In this document: positions 1 through 9,195 of the stretch, in pieces
Layout: each line of letters opens with the position of its first letter
Position numbering within the stretch: the stretch's first letter is position 1
Assembly: GCA_036835375.1 (NCBI GenBank)
Contig: DAITMB010000041.1
Span: forward strand, 1 to 38,792
Length of the DNA: 38,792 nt
Direction: 5' to 3'
Source: JANQTF01 sp036835375
GTDB lineage: Bacteria > Bacteroidota > Bacteroidia > J057
Notes under the pieces: model-generated
The model's input: only the letters and a program-made list of their open reading frames with translations
What the model was told of the DNA's origin: nothing
Databases searched by the model: none
Position numbers and translations under genes: made by a program

Positions 1-1464
1 GAAAATCCAGATGTCTGGAAAGACAAGCTGGACCTGCTCCAAGAGTTGCAGCAGGAGTGGAAAGCTTCCGGCCACGTGCCTCGCGAGGACATGGACCGCA
101 TCAACGAAGCCTACCGCACAGCGATCGACGCATTCTTTGAAGTACGCACCGCTTTTCGGGAAGTAGAAGATAGGCTCCGCGAAGAAAGCGCCTCGAAGAA
201 AGCCGCGATCTTGGAAAATCTGGAGATTTTCCGTGTGTTTTCAGGCGAATCCCCCAAAGAGTGGAATGATGCGACCCAAGCCGTGAGGGCGCTACAGGAG
301 TCGTGGAAGGCTCTTGGACCTGCGCCTTCTAAGCTCAACGGGGAGCTATGGGGCAAGTATCGCGACGTGTGCAACACGTTTTTCAGTCATAAGTCAGCCT
401 TCTTCAAGCAACTGGATGACCAACGAAACGAAAACCTAGAGCTGAAAAAAGCCTTGGTAGAGCAAGCAGAAGGTCTGTCTCAGCGTACGGATTGGGAGCA
501 AGCCGCCAAAGAACTGAAAGACATCCAGACCAACTGGAAGACAATTGGCCCTATTCCGGATCGCCACTCTCAAAAACTATGGAACCGCTTTCGGGCTGCA
601 TGTGACGGGTTTTTTGAAGCACGTCGTCAGCACTATCAAGCGCTTCACTCAGAAGAAAAAGACAATCTCGCAGTTCGCAAAGCCCTGATCGAAGAAGTCA
701 AAGCGCTTCAGTCTGCTGAGTTGGGTCGCAACGACATTGTGGAAGCCATCAAAGTCCTGCAAGAGCGCTGGCGCGAAAGCGGACGAGTGCCATACAAGGA
801 AAAGGAAAAAATCTGGCAAGAATTCCGAGGCGAAATTGACAAAGTGTTCACAGCGTTGGACGCTCGGAAACCCGAACCGCGTCAAGGCGGAGAAGGTCGC
901 CGGAGCGAAGGTCGCAGGGGAGACAGAGAGCCACGCAGAAACGACCAGCGTCGTGACCGTCCCGCTGTTCGGCTGGACCAGATCGAGGACGGAGACGAGC
1001 GTGTCCAGGCCATCCAGGGCAACATTGCCCGCATTCGCAGGAAAATGGCGATTTCTGAAGAGAAAGTGGAGCAATACAGCACCAACATTCAGTTTATCGC
1101 CCGAGGAAAGAGTGGAGATGCACTCCGCGCTCAGATCCAAGGAGAGATCGACAAGGAAGGAAAGCTCATTCTTGAGATGAAGAAAGAGATTCGTTCCTTG
1201 GAAAATCTGATGAACAATCCTCCTCCAGCAGCCGAGCCTACGCCTCCTCCAGCAGCGACAACTACCGAAGAAGCAGCAGCACCAGCGTCTGAATCAGCAC
1301 CTGTCGCTGAGGCGACCGAAGCAGAAGCCCCTGCGGTTGTTGAAGCCGTTGCCGAAGCCGCTCCGACACAGGAAGAAGACAGCAGCGACGAAGTCGCCGA
1401 TGCTTCCACCGAAGAACCAGCATCAGAAGCTGTTCCAGAAGAAGAAACATCAGGAAAGTCGTAA
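1..1464 (+). CDS. DUF349 repeat protein, 5'-truncated by window
   Basis: The frame is open from base 1, so the true start lies upstream. Four DUF349-type helical repeats are visible. Each has the pattern LQ-x-x-W-(K/R)-x-x-G-x-x-P, then a Y/F-R-x-x-x-(D/N)-x-FF stretch, with tryptophans near residues 20, 108, 177 and 257 of the visible part. A basic Arg/Gly/Glu-rich linker (about residues 290-330) follows, then a coiled-coil stretch, then a roughly 80-residue Ala/Pro/Glu tail that is probably disordered. DUF349 proteins are mostly cytoplasmic and poorly characterised, and I assign no function. It converges on rlmD, with hairpins between the two stop codons. The family call is firm; the role is unknown. 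Confidence 0.88.
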   Translation, partial: ENPDVWKDKLDLLQELQQEWKASGHVPREDMDRINEAYRTAIDAFFEVRTAFREVEDRLREESASKKAAILENLEIFRVFSGESPKEWNDATQAVRALQESWKALGPAPSKLNGELWGKYRDVCNTFFSHKSAFFKQLDDQRNENLELKKALVEQAEGLSQRTDWEQAAKELKDIQTNWKTIGPIPDRHSQKLWNRFRAACDGFFEARRQHYQALHSEEKDNLAVRKALIEEVKALQSAELGRNDIVEAIKVLQERWRESGRVPYKEKEKIWQEFRGEIDKVFTALDARKPEPRQGGEGRRSEGRRGDREPRRNDQRRDRPAVRLDQIEDGDERVQAIQGNIARIRRKMAISEEKVEQYSTNIQFIARGKSGDALRAQIQGEIDKEGKLILEMKKEIRSLENLMNNPPPAAEPTPPPAATTTEEAAAPASESAPVAEATEAEAPAVVEAVAEAAPTQEEDSSDEVADASTEEPASEAVPEEETSGKS

Positions 1465-1512
1465 GTCGAATTTCCTCAGGTCCTTCAATGCGACTCGACT
1501 GATGCATATGAG

Positions 1513-1549
1513 AAACCCCCGCCTGAGAACACAGGGCGGGGGTTTTTTT
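1513..1549. terminator. Bidirectional intrinsic terminator hairpin
   Basis: An 8-bp GC-rich stem (cccccgcc at 1516-1523 with ggcggggg at 1535-1542) is extended by A/T pairs. A run of seven T follows on the plus strand, and AAA precedes it, which gives a short T-run on the minus strand. It lies about 50 bases after the DUF349 stop codon and ends transcription there. It can also serve rlmD from the other side. Confidence 0.85.
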
Positions 1550-1563
1550 GGGGGTTCAAGAAA

Positions 1564-1602
1564 CCCCGCGAGGTTGGGATGGCGTTTGATCCGCGGGGAT
1601 TT
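1564..1602 (-). terminator. Second hairpin, likely rlmD terminator
   Basis: A perfect 7-bp stem (ccccgcg at 1564-1570 with cgcgggg at 1592-1598) encloses a 21-base loop. It sits just after the rlmD stop. On the minus strand the stem is followed by TTT. With the hairpin at 1513-1549 it forms a tandem terminator between two convergent genes. The long loop makes it weaker than its neighbour. Confidence 0.5.
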
Positions 1603-1614
1603 TGGCGGATGCAC

Positions 1615-3162
1615 TTACTCCTTGGGGGCCGTAGAGGCTTTGAGCTTTTCGAGGGTGGTGGGATTGAGCAGGGTAAATTCTCTGATGGCTGCTTCTTCGG
1701 GCACTTTGACCCGGATCATGGTCTCAGGCAAGGTCGTTTTGAGACGCAGTAGCGCCACGCTTTCTACATGAGCTGTGTGAGGAAACATGTCCACGGGCTG
1801 GAGTTTGGCGATGTCGTAATACTCCCGCATCATGGCGATGTCCCTGGCTTGGGTAGCTGGCTTGCAGCTGACATAGATGATCCAGGGAGCTTGAATCTCG
1901 ATCAAGCGCTGAATTACTTGCGGTGCCATGCCTTGTCGTGGGGGATCCGCGACGATGACTTGAGGCAATCCTTCCTGAGCGATGAGGTCCTCCGTCAGGA
2001 GATCTTTCATGTCACCGGCATAGAAGGAGAAGCCTTCTTCCAAATTGTTTTCTCGGAGATTCTCCCGCGCGTCTTGCACCGAAGATTCCACGTATTCGAT
2101 TCCTACGACCTTTTTAGCCCATTGCTTGAGATAGATCCCGATGGATCCGGTCCCAGCGTAGAGATCGTAGAGGACTGGAATGCTGGCGTTCTCTCCCCCG
2201 ATGGCGTCCCACAGAAAGTGTTTGACCACGCCGTAGAGTGCCTCCGCTTGTCGGGGATTGGTTTGGAAAAAGGACGTTGGGCGAATGCGAAAACGGTAGG
2301 AACCTAGAAATTCGGTCAGATATTCGCCCCCTTTCCAGATGTGATAAGGAAGCTCGGTGTAGATGTTGTTGACCTTTTCGTTGAGGATCCAGACAAAGTG
2401 TGTGATGCTGGGGAAGGTATCTGCGAGATGTGAAAAAATGGCATTTACCGCCTCTTCATTCCCTTCACCCACTACGAGGATCACCATGAGCTCCTGACGA
2501 AGTCGCGAAGTTTTGAAGCCGAGTTCTCGCAAGAATCCACTTTGGCGATGGTGATCGTAGAAGGAATAATTTTTGGCTAGCGTAAACGCACGCACGGCAT
2601 TGCGAATCAGGTTGGTCTCGGGATGGTGAAGCAGGCAACTCTCAATGTCGAGGACCTTTGAAAAATTGCGCGCCATGTGATAGCCCAAAGCACGGTGCTC
2701 CGAGGGATCAGTTTCCGCATTTCGATCGATGATCCAGCGCTCGTTGCTGAAGGAAAACTCGGTCTTGTTGCGGTAATAATAGATGTCTTCTGAGCCGAGA
2801 ATGGGAAGGAAATCCTCCAACTCCATTTTGGCGATTCGTTGAAACGCCTGGCGCACTTGATTTTCTTTGAATCGAAGCTGAGCGGGGTAGGCGAGGTGCT
2901 GCCATTTGCATCCGCCACAGGTTTCGAAATGAATGCAAGCCGCCTCCATACGATCCGCAGAGGGCTGGATCAGTCGTGTGACCTTTCCGAGGAGTAGCTG
3001 CTTCTCCTTTCGATATACATGGACGAGCGCGATATCTCCTGGTACTCCTCCTTCTACAAACACGACTTGATTGTCATGCCGGGCCACTGCCCGACCGTCT
3101 GTTGCCGCGTCTAGCAGGGTCATCTCTGCTGTAAACGGCTCTACCTTGTTCCTTCTGCCCAT
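1615..3162 (-). CDS. rlmD: 23S rRNA (uracil-5-)-methyltransferase RlmD/RumA family
   Basis: SAM-dependent RNA m5U methyltransferase (TrmA/RumA family, 515 aa), cytoplasmic. An N-terminal TRAM-like RNA-binding segment (about residues 8-62) is followed by iron-sulfur cluster cysteines C76, C82 and C85 in the context ETCGGCKWQHL, with a further Cys in SCLLHHP. Then come FQTNPRQAE, the SAM motif DLYAGTGSIGIYL, VADPPRQGM, and the catalytic YVSCKPATQARD with nucleophile C433. The HVES glutamate near residue 466 fits the general base. Length is normal or slightly long for the family. The start is ATG; a consensus -7 box, TAGATTTG, lies only 5 bases upstream (3168-3175). The exact target uridine cannot be decided from sequence; RlmD is the usual name for this form. 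Confidence 0.9.
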   Translation of the reverse strand: MGRRNKVEPFTAEMTLLDAATDGRAVARHDNQVVFVEGGVPGDIALVHVYRKEKQLLLGKVTRLIQPSADRMEAACIHFETCGGCKWQHLAYPAQLRFKENQVRQAFQRIAKMELEDFLPILGSEDIYYYRNKTEFSFSNERWIIDRNAETDPSEHRALGYHMARNFSKVLDIESCLLHHPETNLIRNAVRAFTLAKNYSFYDHHRQSGFLRELGFKTSRLRQELMVILVVGEGNEEAVNAIFSHLADTFPSITHFVWILNEKVNNIYTELPYHIWKGGEYLTEFLGSYRFRIRPTSFFQTNPRQAEALYGVVKHFLWDAIGGENASIPVLYDLYAGTGSIGIYLKQWAKKVVGIEYVESSVQDARENLRENNLEEGFSFYAGDMKDLLTEDLIAQEGLPQVIVADPPRQGMAPQVIQRLIEIQAPWIIYVSCKPATQARDIAMMREYYDIAKLQPVDMFPHTAHVESVALLRLKTTLPETMIRVKVPEEAAIREFTLLNPTTLEKLKASTAPKE

Positions 3163-3418
3163 GAGTACAAATCTACACCAATATTTTCATCTGCCAGAAG
3201 GCAGGAACTTTTTCTGGAATTCGTTCGAAACTTGCTACATCTTGCTTAACTTCCGTTGCAAAGTCGTGAAACACACACAGACAAATGAATAGCTGATTAG
3301 CCCTACGATCCCGCTCAGATCAGGCAAATGCGGGTCCACATCATCATTGATGCGCTGCGAACGTGCAAACGAAAAGAGTTGATTTCCTGCCATGACGCGG
3401 CGCTAAGCACTGGCTCTT

Positions 3419-6400
3419 ATGATTCGATTGTTACTGCTCTTCATCCTACTTGTTCCATGTGTTTCGGTCGCACAAACGGTTCAAGATGACTTTTCCGATG
3501 GAAATTTTCTTGATCCGCTGTGGCTAGGCGACACACTGTTGTTCACTCAGACCAGCGGAAGGCTGCAAAGTAATGGTCCAGCCGCGACTGCTACCCTGGC
3601 TATTTCTACGGTGTTGCCAGCCTTGGGAGAGTTGGAATGGCGAATTGAGTTGGACTATGCATTCGCCCCCAGCACGGCCAACTATCTGCGATTTTACCTC
3701 CTGTCGGATAGCCAGCAAGTGTCCGGATCGCTTCAAGGCTATTTCGTGCAAGCAGGAGAATCTGGCAACGACGATAGCTATGACCTTTTTCGGCAGGATG
3801 GCAATTCCTTGACCAAGCTGATCGATGGCGTAGCGGGTCGGGCAGGGGATGCAGTGGCTACCACGCTTCGCGTGCGGAGATCTGTCACAGGAAGTTGGAC
3901 GATGGAGACTTTGTCAAATAGCGGAATTTGGCAATTGGAGGGGAGCGTACTGGACAACACCTATGCCACGGGCGAATATCTCGGAATCTTTGTTCGACAT
4001 TCCAGTACCCGCAATCAGTCCTTTTTTTTCGATGATCTATATGTCGGTTCTTGGGATTTGGACATTACGCCCCCCAGCCTGCAAAGTGCCATCACGTCCA
4101 GTGAAAATGAGCTCATTCTGTCTTTTTCAGAAGCCATCGATAGCAGTTCTTTGGTCAATCCTGCGAACTATTTCGTGGATCAGGGGATTGGAAGCCCGTT
4201 TTTCGCACAATGGCTCGGACCCAGTTCGGTGCAGCTAGAATTTGCATCGCCATTTTTGGACCAGGTACCCTACTTTGTCACGGTGTCTCAAATCGCGGAT
4301 GTAGCGGGAAATGTCATTCCGCCCGGCTCCGGGCGTTCGTTTAGTTACCAGGCCCCGATTCAATACCAGTTTGGGATGCTGCGCATTCACGAGATTTTCG
4401 CAGACCCTACTCCTAGTCAAGGACTTCCCGAGGTAGAATTTATAGAGTTGCTCAACCGTTTTTCCGACACCCTTGATCTCACCGGATGGACTATTAGCAG
4501 CCGTACGACCACAGGTAACATTGGCGCTTATCGTTTGCCTCCGGGGGGACTTGTCAGCCTGTTGAGCAACTCAGACACGGCTGCTTTTGCGGCGTATCCA
4601 CCGATTGTCGGCGTAGCAAGTTGGCCAGTGCTAGTCAATAGTGGCACTACCTTGTCGTTGCGTGCTCCTGATGGCACATTGGTGGACAGTGTGAGCTATT
4701 CAACAAGGTTTTTTTCTGTTTCGGGAAAGGCTGCTGGAGGATTTTCCCTTGAAATGATCAATCCTGAAGTTCTTGACTGCCCGACGAGTGTAAACTGGGA
4801 TGGATCGACAGCAACCATCGGTGGCACTCCCGGCAGCACCAACAGCCTGTATGATCCGGCGCATGACCTTCGCCCTGCTCAAATTGTCCAAGCGCAAATC
4901 ATCGGACCCAATCTGGTGCAAGTGTGCTTCAGCCAGCCCATGAGCCAGCAAACGCTGGAAGACGTGAGTCGCTACGAACTGCTAGAGTTGGGGGTGCCAG
5001 AAGAAGTGGAGGTGTTAGACCCTGAATCGCGCTGTGTTTCTTTGGCATTCGGGGGTGTGATCCCCGATGGAAGGCCCTTAACCCTTCGCGTGAGCATGCA
5101 AACTTCCTGCTTTGGAGTGGCGCTCATCAGCGATTCTGCGATTGTGGTCAAGGGTGTGGCAGCGCAACCTTTTCAGGTATTGATCAATGAGATCATGGCA
5201 GATGAAACCCCTGTGGTCGGGCTTCCTGAGGCAGAGTTTTTTGAAATTTATAACGCTACTGACCAGTTTCTGGACATCAGCGGTGGTGGGGTCTCGGACG
5301 GTGGACCTACCAGACACTGGGACAATGTCACGTTGGCACCTCGGGCCTACGCTATCGTGTGTGATCGACGGGACTCAGCAGCATTCGCTGGATATGGGCA
5401 GGTGATTGCCGTAGGGGGGTTGCCCAACCTTAACAATGCGGGAGACGATATTTTCCTGTATGGTGCCAACGGGGAGCTTTGGGACAAGGTGTCGTATCAA
5501 CTTTCATGGTATCGAGATCCTGCAAAGTCGTCGGGAGGTTATACCCTCGAAAAGATCAATTCCTCTCTCAGTGGTTGTAATTTGCCCGGAAACTGGCAGG
5601 CAAGCAACTCCTCGACGGGTGGCACACCCGGCCAGCTCAACTCCGTGAATGGACCTTTTGAAGACACGGAGTCGCCCAGGTTGGTAGCGTTGCGCTTTTT
5701 GGATGAACAAACCCTGGTGCTCACCTTTTCTGAGGAAATGGGCCCAAGCTTCGAAGAGTCAGCGCGCTATACCGTCTTGCCAGATAATGTACAGCCCTTT
5801 TCGGCTGCTGCCTCGGATATAAATCGCCAGGAGGTGGTGTTGCTTTTTGGAAATGCCTTTCCAGAAAATACCCTTCTCACCCTATTGGTCGATCAAGTCT
5901 CAGATTGCAGTGGCAACTTGCTCACCGACAGCCTGTTATTTGGGCGGCCAGTTCCGGCAGCGATTGGCGATATCCTCATCAGCGAAGTGCTCCCTAATCC
6001 TTTCACTGGAGGGAGTGACTTTGTCGAGATCTACAATGTTTCCAGCAAGGTATTGGACTTGGCCGAATTACAAATAGGGGAGATCTATCCTGGTACGGAT
6101 TCCATCTTTGACACAGATCCCGTTTCTGTCGAGGGGAGGCTATTTTTGCCGGGACAGTACTTGTGCTTGACGCGCGATGTCGCTTTCCAACAGGCGACGT
6201 ATTTGCCGCCCGCATGGGCAAATTTTCATGAAATGAGTGGTTTCCCGACTTATGACGATGCAGCGGGAGAGGTGGTATTGTTCACGAACGGAGGCCTCGT
6301 TCTGGAAAGATTTGCTTACGAAGACGACTTTCACTACCCCGATTTGCGCTCAGAAGACGGGGTGTCTTTGGAAAGGATATCCTTTAAGGTTCCGGCGAGT

Positions 6401-6811
6401 CAGCGTGACAACTGGCACTCTGCGGCTAGTACTGTTCGATTTGCCACTCCTGGCTACCCAAATTCTCAGGCGGAATCCCCTGGCGGTCGAGAAGATCAGC
6501 CTGTGTGGCTTGACCCCGTTACCATTACCCCCGATGGCGATGGTGTGGACGATCTACTGGCCATTCGCTACGACTTCTCAGAGCAGGGAATGAATGCGCG
6601 GATCACGATCATGGATAGGTCTGGGCGGGTCGTGAGGGTGTTGAGAAATCAGGAACTTCTTGGGACCGGTGAGGGTAGCATCTTTTGGAATGGTCGTTCG
6701 GATGCAGGTCAGCGACTGCCGGTGGGGCCATACGTTGTCCTGGTGGAGTTGTCGAATCAAAATACCGGAAAGCGAGAAGTCATCCGGTTGGTGATGGTAA
6801 TTGCGGCATGA
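3419..6811 (+). CDS. Secreted lamin-tail domain protein with FlgD-like C-terminus
   Basis: Large exported protein (1130 aa). A signal peptide (about residues 1-19, ending SVAQ) is followed by a LamG/concanavalin-like region (about 22-215). Ig-like SwmB/Big_5-type segments of the form LxLxFSEx alternate with three lamin tail domains, which begin near residues 318 (RIHEIFADPTP), 586 (LINEIMADETP) and 849 (LISEVLPNPF). The last 100 residues look like a FlgD-type Ig/gliding-motility C-terminal module (ITPDGDGVDD, then a strand-rich end). Such proteins occur on the surface of Bacteroidota, but the substrate or partner is unknown. I see no canonical T9SS type A end, though the C-terminal module resembles T9SS type B-like tails. 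It stands alone, with the AT-rich island downstream. Confidence 0.85.
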   Translation: MIRLLLLFILLVPCVSVAQTVQDDFSDGNFLDPLWLGDTLLFTQTSGRLQSNGPAATATLAISTVLPALGELEWRIELDYAFAPSTANYLRFYLLSDSQQVSGSLQGYFVQAGESGNDDSYDLFRQDGNSLTKLIDGVAGRAGDAVATTLRVRRSVTGSWTMETLSNSGIWQLEGSVLDNTYATGEYLGIFVRHSSTRNQSFFFDDLYVGSWDLDITPPSLQSAITSSENELILSFSEAIDSSSLVNPANYFVDQGIGSPFFAQWLGPSSVQLEFASPFLDQVPYFVTVSQIADVAGNVIPPGSGRSFSYQAPIQYQFGMLRIHEIFADPTPSQGLPEVEFIELLNRFSDTLDLTGWTISSRTTTGNIGAYRLPPGGLVSLLSNSDTAAFAAYPPIVGVASWPVLVNSGTTLSLRAPDGTLVDSVSYSTRFFSVSGKAAGGFSLEMINPEVLDCPTSVNWDGSTATIGGTPGSTNSLYDPAHDLRPAQIVQAQIIGPNLVQVCFSQPMSQQTLEDVSRYELLELGVPEEVEVLDPESRCVSLAFGGVIPDGRPLTLRVSMQTSCFGVALISDSAIVVKGVAAQPFQVLINEIMADETPVVGLPEAEFFEIYNATDQFLDISGGGVSDGGPTRHWDNVTLAPRAYAIVCDRRDSAAFAGYGQVIAVGGLPNLNNAGDDIFLYGANGELWDKVSYQLSWYRDPAKSSGGYTLEKINSSLSGCNLPGNWQASNSSTGGTPGQLNSVNGPFEDTESPRLVALRFLDEQTLVLTFSEEMGPSFEESARYTVLPDNVQPFSAAASDINRQEVVLLFGNAFPENTLLTLLVDQVSDCSGNLLTDSLLFGRPVPAAIGDILISEVLPNPFTGGSDFVEIYNVSSKVLDLAELQIGEIYPGTDSIFDTDPVSVEGRLFLPGQYLCLTRDVAFQQATYLPPAWANFHEMSGFPTYDDAAGEVVLFTNGGLVLERFAYEDDFHYPDLRSEDGVSLERISFKVPASQRDNWHSAASTVRFATPGYPNSQAESPGGREDQPVWLDPVTITPDGDGVDDLLAIRYDFSEQGMNARITIMDRSGRVVRVLRNQELLGTGEGSIFWNGRSDAGQRLPVGPYVVLVELSNQNTGKREVIRLVMVIAA

Positions 6812-7078
6812 ATTCGGAGGCGAGGTGGCTCAGAGGGCTGCGCTCGGTCTTTTTTCATAGCAACTCATGGAATGATGGGGTGAAGGTATCCACCTTGACT
6901 GTCACGGAGCATTGGTTATAAAAGCTGTGAGGAAGTAGCTCAGATGTTAATGGAAAGCCCTATGAATGAAGAATAAATCACGTTTTCTGAAAGAATCAGC
7001 TAATAACATGTACTATTATTCAAGATAAATCAAAATAAAAGCTATAATCACGGAGGATCTTCATTTATGAACTGAATT

Positions 7079-8413
7079 ATGCTTCTACAATTTTCAATAA
7101 AGAATTTCAAAACGTTCAAAGAGAGAGCGACACTGAGTCTTGTTGCGTCTAATTATGACAAAGACACACACGAAGCCGATAACATCAGCCAAGATCTAAA
7201 ATTCAACCTCAGAATTTTAAAAAGTGCTGTTGTTTACGGAGCGAACGCAAGCGGGAAAAGTAAGCTTTTCGAAGCACTTGCTTTCATGAAACATTTTGTC
7301 ATCACGAGTTCAAAAGACACGCAGAAAGGTGATAAAATTGAAGTTGAACCATTCCGATTAAATAACGAAAGTGAAAAACTTCCCTCTGAATTTGAAGTAG
7401 TTTTTACACATAAAGACGTTTTGTATCGTTATGGATTTGAGGTGGATAAAAATATTGTGATCTCAGAATGGCTGTATCATAAGCCAAAAACCAAAGAGGT
7501 CGAATTATTTTACAGAGAAGGACTTCAATTTGAAACTCACGACAGAAATTTTCAAAAAGGAAAAGCTGTTATTAAAGAAGGGTTAGTTAGGGACAATGCC
7601 TTGCTACTTTCTGTTTCAGCACAATTCAATGACTCGATTTCTATTTCGGTGATCGAATGGTTTAAGCAACTAAAAACGATATCATGGCTTAATGAGTCTG
7701 GATATCAAGGTTTTACGATGGTCAGAACAGAAGACCCAGTGTATAAGGCGAGAATCTTAGCCATGTTGAAGGCGGCCGACTTAGGCATTCAAGACATAAC
7801 GCTTCAAAAGCTGGAAATTGACAAGCTGCCCAAGGAATTATCTAAAGAAGTGCGAGAGAAATTGATAAATGAAGTCAATGAAGAAAAGGTTGAATTTATT
7901 TCAGATGTTCTCACAGCTCACAAAAAATACGATTCTCAACATCATCCAATCGACATGGTTAACTTCTCAATGGAAGATGATGAATCATCCGGAACACAGA
8001 AGTTTTTTGCACTTTCAGGCCCCATTTTAGATGTTATCGAGAATGGCTATACCTTGGTAATTGATGAACTTGATTCGAAGTTACATCCTAATCTGGTTCG
8101 TAAAATTGTGTCAATGTTTAATTCAGTAGAATTAAATAGAAATCATGCACAATTAATTTTTAATACTCACGACACAAATCTATTGAACCCAGGATTGTTC
8201 AGGCGTGACCAAATTTGGTTCACTGAAAAGAATAAAATTGGTGAAGGTAAACTTTATTCTTTAGCAGACTTTAGGTCCGATGAAGTAAGAAAAACAGAAT
8301 CTTTTGAAGAGAATTATATTCGAGGCAAATATGGAGCCATTCCATTTCTAGGTTTTTTTGATAACTTGAATGATATCCTACCGCAGTACGAAAATGAAGG
8401 CCAAAAAAGCTAA
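7079..8413 (+). CDS. rloA: RloA-like AAA15 ATPase (abortive infection/defence type)
   Basis: Cytoplasmic OLD/ABC-like ATPase of the AAA15 (COG1106) family, 444 aa and apparently intact. Walker A GANASGKS is at residues 54-61, an ABC-like signature ESSGTQ begins at 302, Walker B LVIDELD has D329/E330, and an H-loop reads FNTHDTN. A coiled insertion lies between the ATPase halves. RloA/RloB (also called AbiLi/AbiLii-like) pairs are linked to phage defence and restriction loci; that is family knowledge. Its 3' end overlaps the start of the broken rloB by 20 bases, so the pair was co-translated. It is AT-rich: a 60-base sample at 7081-7140 has 21 G/C, against 31 at 9841-9900. This suggests horizontal acquisition. 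With rloB broken, the system is probably inactive unless RloA acts alone. Confidence 0.88.
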   Translation: MLLQFSIKNFKTFKERATLSLVASNYDKDTHEADNISQDLKFNLRILKSAVVYGANASGKSKLFEALAFMKHFVITSSKDTQKGDKIEVEPFRLNNESEKLPSEFEVVFTHKDVLYRYGFEVDKNIVISEWLYHKPKTKEVELFYREGLQFETHDRNFQKGKAVIKEGLVRDNALLLSVSAQFNDSISISVIEWFKQLKTISWLNESGYQGFTMVRTEDPVYKARILAMLKAADLGIQDITLQKLEIDKLPKELSKEVREKLINEVNEEKVEFISDVLTAHKKYDSQHHPIDMVNFSMEDDESSGTQKFFALSGPILDVIENGYTLVIDELDSKLHPNLVRKIVSMFNSVELNRNHAQLIFNTHDTNLLNPGLFRRDQIWFTEKNKIGEGKLYSLADFRSDEVRKTESFEENYIRGKYGAIPFLGFFDNLNDILPQYENEGQKS

Positions 8414-9092
8414 ACAAATCGAATCAAAAAGAAGGCATAAAGAACAACTCAAAGCAAATAGGAGAACTGAGAAATCTTTTGAACGGCCAGCGCCAATATT
8501 AGCAGAATAGCCTACAATTTTGATTGTCTGTGAAGGGGAAATTACCGAGCCATCCTATTTCAGACAATTTAGGCTTTCATCAGCAACCATCAAGTCGGTA
8601 GGAGAGGGGTTCAATACGGTATCGCTTGTGAATAGAGCAATTCAGATTGCAAAACAAGGGTCGTATGAACAAGTTTGGTGCGTTTTCGACAAAGATGATT
8701 TTCCTGATGTTGATTTCAATCAAGCCATTTCACTAGCAATAACCAACAACTTTGGGGTTGCCTATTCCAATCAAGCTTTTGAATATTAGATCATATTGCA
8801 CTTTGATGACCACTAAGGCGGTGGTATGCACAGAGACGATTACAATGGTAAAATTAACTAAATACTCAAACCATACAAATCGATGTATGATTGTACCAAA
8901 AGCAAAATCATAACCGAAGATATTTTTGAACTTTTTGAAGGAATCGATGAAAAAAACCAAAAAGAAAGAAGACAATTAGCGATCAAAAGAGCCAAAAGAA
9001 ACCTCAAACAATTTGATCACAGGAATCCTGCAAAGGAAGAGTCAACAACAACCGTTTTTAAGCTAGTCGAAGAGCTACTTCAATATATTTAG
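8394..9092 (+). pseudogene. rloB: rloB-like gene with four in-frame stop codons
   Basis: Reading from the ATG at 8394 in one unbroken frame gives 232 codons with RloB features: VCEGEITEPSYF, a FDKDDF acidic pair, an AYSNQAFEY segment, LHFDDH, and a basic C-terminal half with AIKRAKRN and NPAKEES. The frame is interrupted by TAG at 8508, TAG at 8787, TAA at 8814 and TAA at 8859, i.e. codons 39, 132, 141 and 156. There is no insertion or deletion. Codon 132 falls where RloB proteins carry a Trp before the LLHF motif. RloB is the presumed effector (TOPRIM-like acidic motifs, my inference) paired with RloA. Fragments 8520-8789 and 8883-9092 are open but unlikely to be functional alone. Confidence 0.85.
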
Positions 9093-9195
9093 CCGATTCA
9101 GAACACTAGCCGAGAACTGCGCAGTGAGGTCACCATTTTTTTTGTCGGGAAATCCTATATTAGGCCCAAGATATTCTTCCCTTTACCCCCTCCCA

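Noticed and set aside
6928..6960. tRNA-like D-arm sequence (GTAGCTCAGATG) left of the rlo island
   Set aside because: The D stem does not close and there is no anticodon arm, T arm or acceptor partner nearby, so it is not a tRNA gene or a clear attachment site.
7043..7048. TATAAT as an E. coli-type -10 box before rloA
   Set aside because: No -35 element at 16-18 bases, and a start at the expected distance would remove the GGAGG site. Probably an AT-rich coincidence.
8508..8861. Stop-codon recoding or readthrough in rloB
   Set aside because: Both TAG and TAA would have to be read as sense while the same codons end other genes in the window, including rlmD (TAA) and rloB itself (TAG). Pseudogenisation is simpler.
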